Shown in pieces: positions 41,852-54,129 of a stretch of 64,000 nucleotides of DNA. Source of the DNA: Chrysomallon squamiferum (Eukaryota; Mollusca; Gastropoda; Neomphalida; Peltospiridae); the NCBI GenBank assembly GCA_012295275.1, contig CM022670.1, forward strand, positions 25,065,755 through 25,129,754, given 5' to 3'. Made by a program: the position numbers and the translations under genes. The notes below the pieces were generated by a model. That model had not been told where the DNA came from. It was given only the letters and a program-made list of their open reading frames with translations, and ran no database searches. Numbering within the stretch: the stretch's first letter is position 1; every line of letters starts with the position of its first letter.

Positions 41852-41879
41852 TTTTTTGCTTTTTAGATGACGTCATCAT
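41852..41879 (-). CDS. Candidate first coding exon of the DM-domain gene
   Basis: On the minus strand, ACA ATG ATG opens MMTSSKKQK plus one base, followed by a possible donor (AAAA then GTGAAA). The one-base overhang is exactly the phase that the DM exon acceptor at 40375 needs (A + CC = Thr). It would give MMTSSKKQK-TSEVKAPKSN. The exon includes the palindrome GATGACGTCATC (41866-41877). The donor is only moderate and nothing else confirms it; another upstream exon is possible. Confidence 0.35.
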
Positions 41880-41974
41880 TGTCGTGTTACATATTAGTTC
41901 TAAGGTCGTAGCAGAAGTAAAACGTATGAGAATGGCTGTAATACATTTTTTTTTTTTTTTTTTTAATTATAAAT

Positions 41975-41976
<2 letters not shown>

Positions 41977-42049
<73 letters not shown>
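41977..42049. repeat. (CT)n microsatellite, about 36 units
   Basis: Pure CT run preceded by poly(T) at 41946-41964, upstream of the DM-domain gene. Confidence 0.98.
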
Positions 42050-42059
<10 letters not shown>

Positions 42060-42516
42060 GAGGAAATAATTTCAGATACATGATTTATTGCTTTTTAACT
42101 TTTATACAAGTACTAAATAAAACGAACGCGCGCGCAAACTCAAATATGTCAGTTGACCAGTACAGTTGTACTTTGTTGAATTATAACAATTTATTGTTGT
42201 TGTTGATATTCCAATTACATGATTTTCAACATTGTTATATTTAATTAAAGTATAGTCCTATAACAAAGCAAAACACTTTCACTTATTAATATTTATTATG
42301 AGTAGTTCGGTTTAGAAATATTTCTTGAAATATATATATATATATCCCCCCAAAAAAAAAAAATAATAAAAAAATAAAAAAGAAAGTTAGAATGAAAGAC
42401 CATTATTTAGGTTGCAACCAAATATTAGTGCAAATATTAAAAATCATTAACCCTGTCATTCTCTTTAGAAATATAAAGTAATAAAAATATATATATATAT
42501 ATATATAAAAAAAAAA

Positions 42517-42591
<75 letters not shown>

Positions 42592-43709
42592 ATAATAATA
42601 ATAAAACAAAAAAAAACAGTTTTTGAAAAAAAAAGTTTTATTATTATATGGGTTTAACTAATAAACTAGTATCAGTTTTATTATCTGAACTGTATATATT
42701 TATTTTATCATAATTAATCAATAAGGGGTAAAGGACCCTTAACAGTTGCTGGATGTCGGATGCTGCGTCTCATCTGTGATTATATACGATCGTCTTGGTG
42801 GGGAGGGAGAAACAAATAAAAAACATGAATGATTTCATTTTAGAACTAAATTATATATATATATATATATAAAGAGGGGGGAAGCTTACTTGTAAAAGAA
42901 AAAGGTTTTAAAAAATTAAAAATGAATTAAAAGATTACGTTATATCTGTTAACGATTTACAGTTTAAAACCACAAAGTAAACTGGAGACTACAAAATAAA
43001 GTAGTTTATACTGCAAAGTAAACTATTTTATACCATCACTTTAAATAAATAAGTAGACGTAGTAGTAGTAGTAGTAGTAGCTAGTAACAATAAGAATAAT
43101 AATTATTATAATAGATTAATTTAAACAGAAACTGTTTAAGTTTGGCATTTAAATGGATTAAACACACGGAACATTTTTGTGCAACGCCCCCATGGTATTC
43201 CATCCCTTTTGTCGATCAGCAAGTGCTTCAGCAGAGGTCGCATGTATTAACTACTTACATCTACCTCTTTTGACACATACCCCCATCTCCCACCACTATC
43301 CGCCAACACATTGGGCGACAAACTTTTTAGACCATCGATTCCTTCATGGAATCATTGATCCCTCATCGAATCCCAGGCAATTACCAAAAAAAAAAAAAAA
43401 AATTTATAATAATTAAGTTGTTTCCAAATACATTAGTGCAAAACTGTTGCATGGCCGTAATTAGACTCTTTGAAATGAAGCAAAACCCACTTAATCGCCG
43501 AGGACGAGGAGTCTGGATGCAGCCTAAGGTTCCCCACCCACCCAGAAGCTCCGACTCGAAAGAACAGAATTTTTATGTTTTTAAAATAAAATCTTTGTTT
43601 TAAAAAAAAATTATTAAATAAAAATAAGAAATCGTCAGTTTCGGTATGATGCATATGCCTCATTTGCCTCAATGTAGTTACGACCATGTTTTGTTCTGTT
43701 TCCCCTATG
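42050..43709. other. Gene-free stretch upstream of the DM-domain gene
   Basis: It contains (TA)n and (AAT)n at 42488-42605, a (TAG)n run at 43059-43081 and two patches of complex, GC-richer sequence (42723-42790 and 43160-43610). Nothing in them translates into a recognised protein. They are probably fragments of interspersed repeats. Confidence 0.45.
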
Positions 43710-45456
43710 AACATCTCTCAACTGAAGCACCAAGCTTGGGCCATTTAATAGCAGTATTTACACCATACCAATAGTTGCTGCGGCTCTTTACTTCTGAACA
43801 ATGATTTTGCACCGAGATCCAGACACATTTCACACGAGTACATCTAAGTGAGATTCGGTGTCGGAATTTTCTATTTCCAAATCAAATGATGTAACAATCA
43901 AATCTCCAGCTCCTCGACTTCCAGTTGGCGTAAGTTTGAGTAATATTTAAAAGCTTATGCACCAGTGAAGATTTTAAATAGTCCTGTTTTGACTTGGAAG
44001 CCTATTAGTATTCTTCGGACTTGAATAATTCTAACATTTTTACCTTGCAGACGTTTCTGTACTGCCTTAAATTTGTAATACAATAAGACAGATAGGTCTG
44101 CCAAATAAAGCAGATGGTTTCAACTCGTTATACAGTAATGGGTCCACATCCGAAAGAAACTCCAGTTGATCTGTACACGTCATCACGTCTTTGCAAGCTA
44201 TCATCTCTTGACAAACCACTTTACCTCATTGAGCAAAAGTAACTGGTTCATTGACATAATAATTGTTTTAAACAACATTGCAAACAGCCGCTAATTGAAA
44301 GGATGTGCTTTAATTTTATTGACTGACCTGATAAGCAGTTCAACTCTGAGTTTCTACAAGATGGTATCTGAGTAAAACACAGTGAACAGAATGTACATTG
44401 GAAACCTGTTCCTTGAGTAAGGCGGCGCACCCTCTGTAACGGTCAACTAGTATTAGTGCACCATCGGTAGCCATTGCAGTAATATTCGCTAGGGGAACAT
44501 TGTGTTTCTTCAAATAATCCTCCAAACATCCACAAATTGTCTCACCTTTCGCAACAACTTCAAGGTACTTATTAAACAAGAAGTTATTTATCTACAATGC
44601 ACTTTAGGCTTGGACTATGATACATCACAAAGGCCATGTGAATATTTGAACTGACTAAATTTGGTTCATCCAACTGAACAGAAAAGTTACAACGCTGAAG
44701 CTGACAGGTCAAGGTTCTCTCCTAATCACCGGCCATCACATCAGTACATCACTGCACTGTATTTGCACTTAAGGTTCACATTTTGAAATAGGCTGAGACT
44801 CTTATTTCATAACATTTTCAATCACATCTTTAATTGCTGGTTTTATGATCTCTTCACCAGTCTTATACGATTTTCTTCTCTATGTGCCTTTAGTCCTCCT
44901 TCATTATCAGTACCGGCAGATATTTTTTAAAAAGTCTTTAAAATATGCTAATTTCAGATTTCTGATTTCTGATAAGCTCTGGCTATCTCTGGGCACAAAA
45001 TGACGAGATGGGATACTCGGTTTAGCATTGCCACAAAACAGATTTTCATTACGTACTCGAAAATAAAGCCAAGGTTAAGCTGAACTGTTTAATAATATTA
45101 CCACACTGCAATATTAACGATCACTAATATAGTTAATACGTTTATCAATTATAAATATATATATATATATATGAAAATTAAAACATCATTATGTCAATTC
45201 ATTTATGAGAAAACTGGTATCACAATCGTACATTACTTTGTGATTCTAGCTAATGATAAATTATTATAACTATATTATTATTATTATGTTTCACTAAAAT
45301 TCAAATACGCAAATAAAATACATACATAAATTCAAAATGTGTAACAGCAAGTTATATGTCTATTTCTTATACGAATGTCAACATTCGACCCCAAAAGTTC
45401 AGTCAAACCCCTTTAACCCCCAGGCATTTTTCGACCCCTTGGAGACCCCTGCTCTA
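43710..45456 (-). pseudogene. Decayed hAT-family transposase (ZBED5/FAM200-like) with one terminal inverted repeat
   Basis: The longest open piece (44579-44340, minus) reads LKKHNVPLANITAMATDGAL, then CAALLKEQVSNVHSVHCVLL. It matches the catalytic region of hAT transposases, including the Asp of ATDGA and the VHCV segment with its His and Cys. Upstream fragments (DLSASALKRCNFSVQLDEPN and FVPRDSQSLSEIRNLKLAYF) and downstream ones (VNKIKAHPFN; LLNEVKW; RLQGKNV) follow in the family's order, but stops and frameshifts separate them. At the right edge the minus strand reads CAGGGGTCTCCAAGGGGTCG (ending at 45456 on the plus strand), a classic hAT-type terminal repeat. No matching left terminus or 8-bp target duplication was found, so the element is truncated or decayed on that side. 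It is non-functional as it stands. Confidence 0.8.
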
Positions 45457-47067
45457 ACACATAGTAAAATTGTACCAGCTTCAATACAGTGAAGGGCCTA
45501 TTCCTGTTTTATCATAATGAAACAATAAGATCTCCTCATAAAAAACTTTGTGTGCTTCGGTAACTATTAGTATGTTACAAATATAAATGTTACAAGAAAG
45601 TCGACAAAATAATACACCCAGTCGCTCCCCTGGTATTGTGCTTTGTACTGCAAAACAACATGCGATCCTGTATTGATTCCCTGATATCACTGTCTTCAAA
45701 ACAAAGTATTTTTAGGACCAGTACTGAGGTTTGGTGCATTTTGTAATTATTTATCTTCAGAAACTCATTATACCATTCAGTTCATAGCAACGCCAAAATC
45801 AGTCGAGCAGAGGTTAGTTAAAAAGTTATCTTTGCAGAAATTATTAAATATAGATATAACGATACATGAAAATTTTGACATATAGACTAATACGAAAAAC
45901 ATTTTATTTGCAAATCAGTGAAAGTTCCGATGTTTTTAAAGAGAAATTTTTTCTTTTATTTCATAAAATGTTTTGAAAAAGATAATTTTGATTACAGTTA
46001 AAGAAATCAAATTATGTACATATTCCTTATTTTATTTAGAAAATCTCAACATAATTTTTATTTTATGTTTAATTTTTAATAATTTATTAAGTAATTTTTA
46101 TATTTTAATATTTATTTTTAAATAATGTCATTGTCCTTAATACACACGGTGTTGTTTTGTTCTTTGTTATGTTTTGTTGTTTTGTTGTTGTTTTGGGGTG
46201 TTTTAATTTATTTATTTATTTATTTATTTTTATATTTAAAAAAGAAATTAAAGAAAATCACATTAATTTCTATCTGTTCAATAAATATTTATTATATTAA
46301 TATCATGCATAATCGGAAGATAGAAATAGTCCAAAGAATTATTAAGAGTGTTAGGTTTTTACACAAAATTAACTATAGGGTAGGTAATTGTGATGGCACA
46401 AACATAATGTACTAGTTTAAATACATTTTGTTTACCTCCACACGATAGTCTTAATAATTTATGGTAAATATAAGAAAATATATGCGAACTCACTGATGCA
46501 GATAGACCGAAAAATAACTTTTTCGCAATCTTAACAAATGACGTTTGGCGATGGTTGGAGATATACATGGATGAAGAACCCAGAAGCTTAAGCATCATTA
46601 GTTTCATAATATATCCATTCTTCGAAACGACTGGTTAAGTCAAACGATTATAATTTCTTAGGCCTTTTCACGCCTGTGAAAAAGGTTGGATTTACCCAAG
46701 AAGAAATGACAGACTTTAATAGGGTTTTGTAATTTGTAAATATATGTACATTTTCAGAATTAATCATCTATGTAATGTTAATTTGGTATTATAGTCATTT
46801 AGAAGATTCATCTTTATTAGTAGGTATAAATTACATTAAGGCAATATATAAGTTCTGAATATATCCGTATCTATTGACAATGTTGATATTATCGCTGTTA
46901 CCACATTACCGTTTTTGTTATCTTTTTACATTTAAAAAGTAGGAAAATGATTTCGTTTCACACTTACTTCTTTTATACGAATGTTTTAAAATAAAATAAA
47001 AATATATGTTTTTGTTTTGTTTTCAGTTTGAAACACAACGCTAAATCTTTCACATCAAATGGTACAA
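45457..47067. other. Upstream region of TRAPPC2
   Basis: No coding sequence is supported. Complex, less AT-rich sequence at 45770-45820 and 46480-46720 may hold the TRAPPC2 promoter and a noncoding first exon. A strong acceptor (TTTTGTTTTGTTTTCAG, ending 47026) lies 41 bases before the TRAPPC2 ATG, which implies a spliced 5' UTR. GCAGAG/GTTAGT near 45812 is one possible donor. Confidence 0.4.
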
Positions 47068-48692
47068 ATGTCTGGAAGTTATTATTTCATAATTGTTGGT
47101 CATTACGACAATCCAATCTTTGAAATCGAATTCATACCGCCAAACAAAACCAATGATCCAAAGGTAAATATAACATTATCATTTTCTGTTATTCATATAG
47201 TAAAATTAATCATATACATTACTCCTTTCTTGAAGATGGAAAAAAAAGAAGAAAAAAAATGGTTTTAGAAATAATTGAACAAGTTTGTTTTTCATTTGAT
47301 GAATACTATTAATAAAACATCAGATCTACTATTTATTAGTTTACAAACTAAAATGAACGCCTTTATTTCTTTTTTGTTATCGTCATTTTGTTCAAAACAT
47401 TTGCACTAAAATGTTAAGCCGAATCAAGAATATGACTAATTAGTTGTATAATTTATCTCCAGATTCCAGTCCCCCATAATTTTATTTGAAAACTAGAAAA
47501 ATTATACATCTTGCATGTTAACTTTCTGGAGGCAGTTATAAATGTCTTACTTCGTTATAAATGTTTTGGTATCTTATTTTGTTATTTATAATAACATTTC
47601 AGAGAGATGACCATCGGCACCTTAACCAGTTTATTGCTCATGCAGCCCTGGATCTGGTTGATGAGCAAGCATGGTCAACAAACAGCATGTATCTGAAAAT
47701 TGTGGATAAGTTCAATGAGTGGTTTGTGTCTGCATTTGTGACAGCAGGTCGTATCCTTTTGATAGTATGTACAGGCAAGCTCAAAAATCTGTTGAAGGAG
47801 AGGTGATATTAAAAAAAAAAAAAACTTTATTTTTGTCTTAAAACTCAGTTTAAGTCTTAATTTTACAACAAATATTTAAAAAAACAACAAAAAAAAAACA
47901 AACAAACAAACAAAAACAAAATAATTATGCTGGTTATAATAAATGTAAAAACTCGAAAATTTGTAAAAAAAAAAACAACAACAAAAAAAAAGAAGACCCC
48001 GAAATCAACAAACTATATTGACAATATTTAAATATTTCTAGAAAGGCACTATATCATTACTGCCTGTAGTACTGTGTATTTTTAATCTTATAATAAAAAG
48101 AAATCTTCAAAATAATTTTATTTAATTTTAATTTTTTTAAAGAAATATTCCTTAACTTTATGACAAGGCATGAGGTTTCTGATGCTGCATGATGTAAAGA
48201 ATGAAGATGGGATGAAGAATTTTTTCACAGAGATGTATGACACTTATGTAAAGGTATAGGTCAGAAGTTTATTCACAAAACTAAAATATTTAAATTTTTT
48301 TTTTTTTTTAAACCTTGCAATTGTCAGAGATGTATTTTTTACTTTTCCTGATTATCCATTTTTGTAGATGTTATGAGATGCGCACTCTTGTATAAACATT
48401 ATTTATTTATTATTATGCAAATATTTTCCATACTTGGGTTGAGAATTAAATTTGGTTTTTATATTTTTATTTTAACATTTTGTGTTATCTGACATTTTAT
48501 TGATGAGATAAAGTATAGACATTATTATTATATGAAATTTATAATTAATGAACTAATAAATTTATATATATATATTTCTTTTCTTTTTTTCAGTATGCAA
48601 TGAATCCATTTTACGAAATAAACACACCAATTAAGTCTGCAGCATTTGAAAAGAAAGCTCAGTTTTTCGGCAGGAAGTATTTGACTGGTTAA
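47068..48692 (+). CDS. TRAPPC2: Trafficking protein particle complex subunit 2 (sedlin), complete
   Basis: Core subunit of the TRAPP complexes, which tether ER-derived vesicles and act on Rab GTPases at the Golgi. Four exons: 47068-47163, 47603-47747, 48168-48253 and 48594-48692 (TAA). All are in phase and give 141 residues (human 140). It starts [20 protein letters not shown] as in the family. An ATG nine bases upstream (47059) is in frame but adds only MVQ, so 47068 is preferred. Exon 2 is nearly invariant: [40 protein letters not shown]. Asp49 in HAALD corresponds to human Asp47, the site of a spondyloepiphyseal dysplasia tarda mutation. The C-terminus is [20 protein letters not shown], then [12 protein letters not shown]. 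The three introns (439, 420 and 340 bases) hold only A/T-rich tracts. The poly(A) signal AATAAA is at 48815-48820. Confidence 0.97.
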
Positions 48693-49100
48693 TTCAGAGT
48701 TATTTCCCTTCTGTCATATTCATTACAAGACAGCGGTATGTGAATGTAATATTTAAACCTGGTGCAATATTGTGAACAAAGATGTGCTTTTATTCAGCAG
48801 CACAGAGGGAGAATAATAAACTTGAAATTAACCAAATATAATATCTCTGTGTATTTTGGTTATTGATTACTTTAATATTTTGATTATTTAATATAGATTT
48901 GTTTTTGTTGTTTAATTTTTGAAAATAAGAATAATGTTTAAAAACCTTCAAGTGATAAATAAAAAACAAGAAACATATAGAAAACCATGTTGATTCTTGT
49001 TATTTTATTTCCATTGTATTTTGCAAATAAATGTAATAATAATATAAATGTGTTTTTTTTTTTTTTTCCTTTCAAGCCTAATTATACAACATTGTATAAC

Positions 49101-49220
49101 AGGCAAAGTTTATTACCTATAAGGTCAAATGGATAGAAGTCTAGAAATAACTGTTGATCTTTGATTATAGAGGCAAAGTTTATCACCAACTAAGTCAAAG
49201 GGACAAAAGTCTAGAAAGAA
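49101..49220. repeat. Imperfect duplication, period about 70 bp
   Basis: AGGCAAAGTTTAT(T/C)ACC, then AAGTCTAGAAA, is present at 49101-49147 and again at 49171-49217. Confidence 0.8.
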
Positions 49221-49352
49221 TTAACATAGCTTAAAAGTAATTCATATTAATAATTAAAACTTGTTAGATCAGATAAATGTGCTAGATGGAAAAAAAGAGT
49301 TGTTTACACAAAAACTTGTATAAATCTTCAAAAAAACAACAAAATAAATAAA

Positions 49353-49383
<31 letters not shown>

Positions 49384-49785
49384 AATAAATAATTGATAAT
49401 AAAATATAAAAGAAAAAAGAAATGAAAAAACAAATGACAAAAAATATTTTAAAAAAAATGAAAAAGAAAAAGAAATGGATATAAGTAAAAAAAAAAAAAA
49501 AAAATTGCTTCAAAAAAATTAATAAAAATAAATAACAATAATAATAATTTAAAAAAGGCAGAAGTTTTCACCATTTCTATTTTAGTGACATTTAATGAGC
49601 CTGGTCTGAAAGTATATAAATGAAAAAAAAAAATAATAAATAAAAATATGCATATATATATATATTTTTAAAGAATACTAGTACACAGATAATTTTTTCC
49701 CATTATACTTACCTTTGAAACCCCCCCACATATTACCAGTTCATATATATATATATATATGTTTTGTTAAAAATAAACTAATGAA

Positions 49786-49831
<46 letters not shown>

Positions 49832-50436
49832 AAATAGAAACTATATAATATTCTATTGGGGGTTTTAACGGGTTATGTATATATGGGCAATAACTCTAGC
49901 ATGAACACAATCTTTGAAACCTGAAGCTTTCTCTTTTTAAAATTACAGTAAGCTGACAACGCTAAACAAACTGTTTTCTGATTATTTGTTTTCAGAATGT
50001 AATGATAATAAAAACTTCTTTTTTTCTAGAGTAAACCATATTTTAATGACTAAACATCCATTTCTTTGACTATACGTATTTTTTTCTTTTGAAGTGATTT
50101 CATCCACTTAGTGGGAGGAGAAATAAATTACTGGTAATGAAAGTAATAATGAAATAATAAAAATAAAAACCCACCTAAACGTTTTACCATATATAGTCCT
50201 ACAGAGAACAAGTATAAAGAAAAATAAATTACAATATCACTGAGAAAACTGAGAATGAAAATAAACTGCTAAATATAAAGATAAAAATAGTTTTATATAT
50301 CACACTATGTCCCCAAAAAAAACAACAACAAAAAAAAAAAAACATTCAAAGAAAGACAGTTTAAAAAAAAAATAATGACATAATAAAATGAAGATGACAA
50401 AAGTAATAATAAAAATAATAAAGAATAAATAAATCA

Positions 50437-50439
50437 ATA

Positions 50440-50498
<59 letters not shown>

Positions 50499-50503
50499 TA
50501 ATA

Positions 50504-50549
<46 letters not shown>

Positions 50550-50575
50550 AATAATAATAATAATAATAATGTAAA
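50437..50575. repeat. Compound (AAT)n-(AAC)n-(AAT)n microsatellite
   Basis: An AAT array changes to an AAC array (about 50505-50547) and back to AAT. Confidence 0.95.
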
Positions 50576-50750
50576 ATAAAAGTAAAATAAAACAAGAACA
50601 ATCAAGATAATAACATCGATAAAAACGCCAACAAACCATAATGGAAAGTGGCTCAGTCTGACTGATATTCACTGACGTTAATTTTATTCAAATTATTGCC
50701 TGTCGTAATAATTAAATTAATTTATTATTCTTTATAAAGCTATGTTAAAT

Positions 50751-51465
50751 ATTTCTTTATTTTAGTAATAAATTTACTAATAAAAATATATTTATTTTTC
50801 GTCACAATTTTATAACTTTATATACATTATATGTTTACAGTAATTAAACATTTCTTTATTTTAGTAATAGTTACACAGTATTTTATAAAATATTTAATTT
50901 AGTGTTAAATTCATAACGTCATAATAAAAATTTTCTTATTTCAGTAATTGTTTTATAATACGTGTTAAACATTTTTTAATTTTAGTGATAGTTATACAGC
51001 ATTTTATAAAATATTTAACTTAGTGTTAAATTCGTAACGTCATAATAAACATTTTCTTATTTCAGTAATTGTTTTATAACACGTGTTAAACATTTCTTTA
51101 TTTTAGAAATAGTTATACAGCATTTTATAAAATATTTAATTTAGTATTAACTTCGTAACGTCATAATAAACATTTTCTTATTTCAATAATTGTTTTATAA
51201 CACGTGTTAAACATTTCTTTATTTTAGAAATAGTTATACAGCATTTTATAAAATATTTAATTTAGTATTAACTTCGTAACGTCATAATAAACATTTTCTT
51301 ATTTCAATAATTGTTTTATAACACGTGTTAAACATTTCTTTTATTTTAGTAATAGTTATACAGCATTTTATAAAATATATAATTTAGTATTAACATCGTA
51401 ACGTCATGATAAACATTTCGTTATTTCAATAATTGCTTTATAACACGTGTTAAAGATTTCTTTAC
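50751..51465. repeat. 121-bp tandem satellite, five full units plus decayed ends
   Basis: Unit boundaries at ATTTCTTTATTTTAG give units 50850-50970, 50971-51091, 51092-51212, 51213-51333 and 51334-51455. They are 121, 121, 121, 121 and 122 bases long. Units 3 and 4 read as identical. A degenerate copy precedes them (50751-50849) and a stub follows (51456-51465). Units 2-5 each contain the perfect 12-base palindrome TAACACGTGTTA; unit 1 has TAATACGTGTTA. Each unit also has a T(A/C)(G)TAACGTCAT-type block. Confidence 0.95.
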
Positions 51466-52477
51466 ATCTTGGAATAATAATGGAGGATTATAATTTAATA
51501 TTTAGCAATCGCTTGTCCTCAGTTTGCAAATAATTTATCATTATTAGATATAAAATTATAATTTATTATATGTTCTCTTGGATATTTAATAATTTGATTA
51601 ACCCTAAGCATTGATAGCTTTATGACATCGTTGCGTACTTTTCCAGTCGTTTTAGTGTATTTATGTTGGTTTAGTTTTGTATTGTTTATTACGTTACCCT
51701 TGAGTTTGTAATATTTTTTATAATATGGTAATTGTGAAATTTCAGTTGTTCTGGACATTACTGCTAGCTTCTAATAATTTTATATTAATCTATTTTATAA
51801 TAACTGTGTATAGGCGGGAGTTTATAATGCTTTTACAGAATCGTATTTCGTAATTTTTTCTTTGATTTTATATTGTACCCATAAATTTCTAAATATTTTA
51901 TAGAATATTAGGTGTGAATTTTATTTAGTTTATTTTGTTAACCAAATTTATTTGATATATTTCTTTTATTATTATTTTTTTTAATAGTTGAAATTAAGTT
52001 TCAAATATTTTTATTGTATTTTTTTAAAATTATTATATATATATATATATTATTTTAACTGACTTTCTAATAGCTCAATGATAATTTATGACAACAGTTA
52101 ATTTTCATTTGTTTTTTAAGGATATGTTGATAACAAGTATGATAGCCATGGATTTTCAATTTTTTTTTTTTTTTTTCATTTTAACGCATATTCTAATACT
52201 TATATATTATTCTAGATATCAATATACAAAACGTATGTAATATCATAACCTAAATTAAAGAAGTTTTAAATAATACAGGAACGCGTTCAGTAATTTTATA
52301 TTATACTAACCACATGCAACTATTTTATAACATGATCCTTATAATTTATTGATATCATTTAGAAAAGAAAAAATATATATTAAATGCAGTAATTCATAAA
52401 TGCTTTTAAGCCTATATATTGGTTTGAAAATCATATTAGCGAATTATATTCAAACACTGTATTCATCATCATCATCA

Positions 52478-52515
<38 letters not shown>

Positions 52516-53711
52516 GTATTTTTTTTTAAAGACATGAGAATGAAAACATACTCAGCTTATGCAAATATCAACATATATAAAAATATTAACATTTGGTAAA
52601 AACATAACCAAGTGACTGTTACGTTTATAAAAATAAAACATGCTAATTACATGTTTACTGATAAAATAACAAAACGATAAATGCACATTAAATTTTGTTA
52701 TTGTTTTTGTTTCTTTTTATGAAATTTAAACATGTTATTTAAGCTGATCATTATATAAAAATAAAATAAGTTTCCTATGTTTTTGTTATATTAATAATTA
52801 ATTGTATATAACAAATAAAATATTGTTATTAAAGTTCTAATAGATAAATATGTCAACCCTCTGTTTCTAAAATCAAAACGTGAGTTTCTAAACGTTTTGC
52901 GATATTTACAAAATGTTATATTAAGTACATTTCCTACACTTCAATGTATTAACCATAATTTCTGTTTGTTTTCATTATTAGCTATGCAATTTTTCTTGAG
53001 TACTGTATATATTCTAAAACTTTTACAGTAATCCTAACATTCTCATATATCAGTTGTGATTTTACTAGCATTCTGTTTGAAAATACCTGAGCATAATCTG
53101 CGTTGTGATTTTCAAAAACCAGTAAATAGGTCTTACAGCACTTACGAATTATTGCATTTAATATACTTCTTTTCTTTCTTGGTTATTATTTATTACTTCA
53201 GATTATTTTATTTCATCTTGTAATTTAGATCAACCAAAATGTTTTTCTATTGCTGTAAATACAGTATTTTATTTCTTAGTTCTCGACTATGACAGAGTAT
53301 TACTGACAACAGACTGGGAGTTATAGCAGTGTAGTAAGATATTTCAAATACGCCGCCCACTGAACCAATTTACAGTTATAAGCGAACGTGCAAATATATT
53401 ATTTTTGTTATTGCGATGAAGGTGGAAATGAATTGTAGTAACAAGGGATATTGAATGATACAAGACTGTCAGCATTTACAGAGTTATAATCTATCATGTT
53501 TTTAAGATTTGTTACAATCATATGTTCTTTTAAAACAGCTTACTTTTATTTAGAATATCCTTGTACAAATAAATTTGGACAAAATATGGACGAGAAAAAT
53601 CTGGGCTGCTACACTCGTTTTGAATACTGTGATGGAAAAACATTCTAATAATCCAATGGTCTGTAATTTAATAAACCAAAATATAAAAATAATAATGAAG
53701 TAAGCTTTAGC

Positions 53712-53746
<35 letters not shown>

Positions 53747-53765
53747 TAGTTAATAATTTTTCATT

Positions 53766-53796
<31 letters not shown>

Positions 53797-53961
53797 TTAC
53801 TACTGCTAGCATTATTAAAACCACCATCCCCACCAATACCAGAACCAACACCACATCCACCACTGGTACTATTAACACCAAACAGCTACCACCACCATAA
53901 CAACTACTACTGTTATTATTATTATTATTACTAGTATTATTATTATTATTATTACTACTAC

Positions 53962-54035
<74 letters not shown>

Positions 54036-54110
54036 TTGTATTGGTATTTATATTTGCATTATTATTTGGTCGTTATTAAATTTAGATCTTCTGTTGACTG
54101 CAAGTCAGTT
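51466..54110. other. AT-rich gene-free DNA
   Basis: No gene seen. It includes (ATC)n(ATT)n at 52463-52516, poly(T) at 53720-53745, (TTTA)n at 53766-53798, and a long (ATT)n array with interruptions at 53905-54033. Confidence 0.65.
53905..54033. repeat. (ATT)n microsatellite array
   Basis: ATT/ACT trinucleotide array; the last 70 or so bases are pure ATT. Confidence 0.95.
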
Positions 54111-54129
54111 TGCTAGAAATTATTAGAGT

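Larger units (their letters stand above)
48821..50750. other. AT-rich intergenic DNA downstream of TRAPPC2
   Basis: No gene is supported. Contents: a 70-bp-period duplication at 49101-49220, A-rich tracts at 49330-49530, (TA)n at 49745-49760, (TG)n at 49787-49828, and the (AAT)n/(AAC)n/(AAT)n compound at 50437-50575. The long leucine- or tyrosine-rich ORFs here are repeat artefacts. Confidence 0.7.

Noticed and set aside
45481-45699. 72-codon minus ORF next to the hAT terminus
   Set aside because: Outside the element's terminal repeat, unrecognised, and in the probable TRAPPC2 upstream region.
46359-46607. 82-codon minus ORF upstream of TRAPPC2
   Set aside because: Considered as a first exon of the DM-domain gene, but it offers no donor of the required phase and no related sequence.
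50300-50672. Two overlapping minus ORFs of about 100 codons rich in Leu, Tyr and Val
   Set aside because: They read through the (AAT)n/(AAC)n compound repeat; no domain, no splice support.
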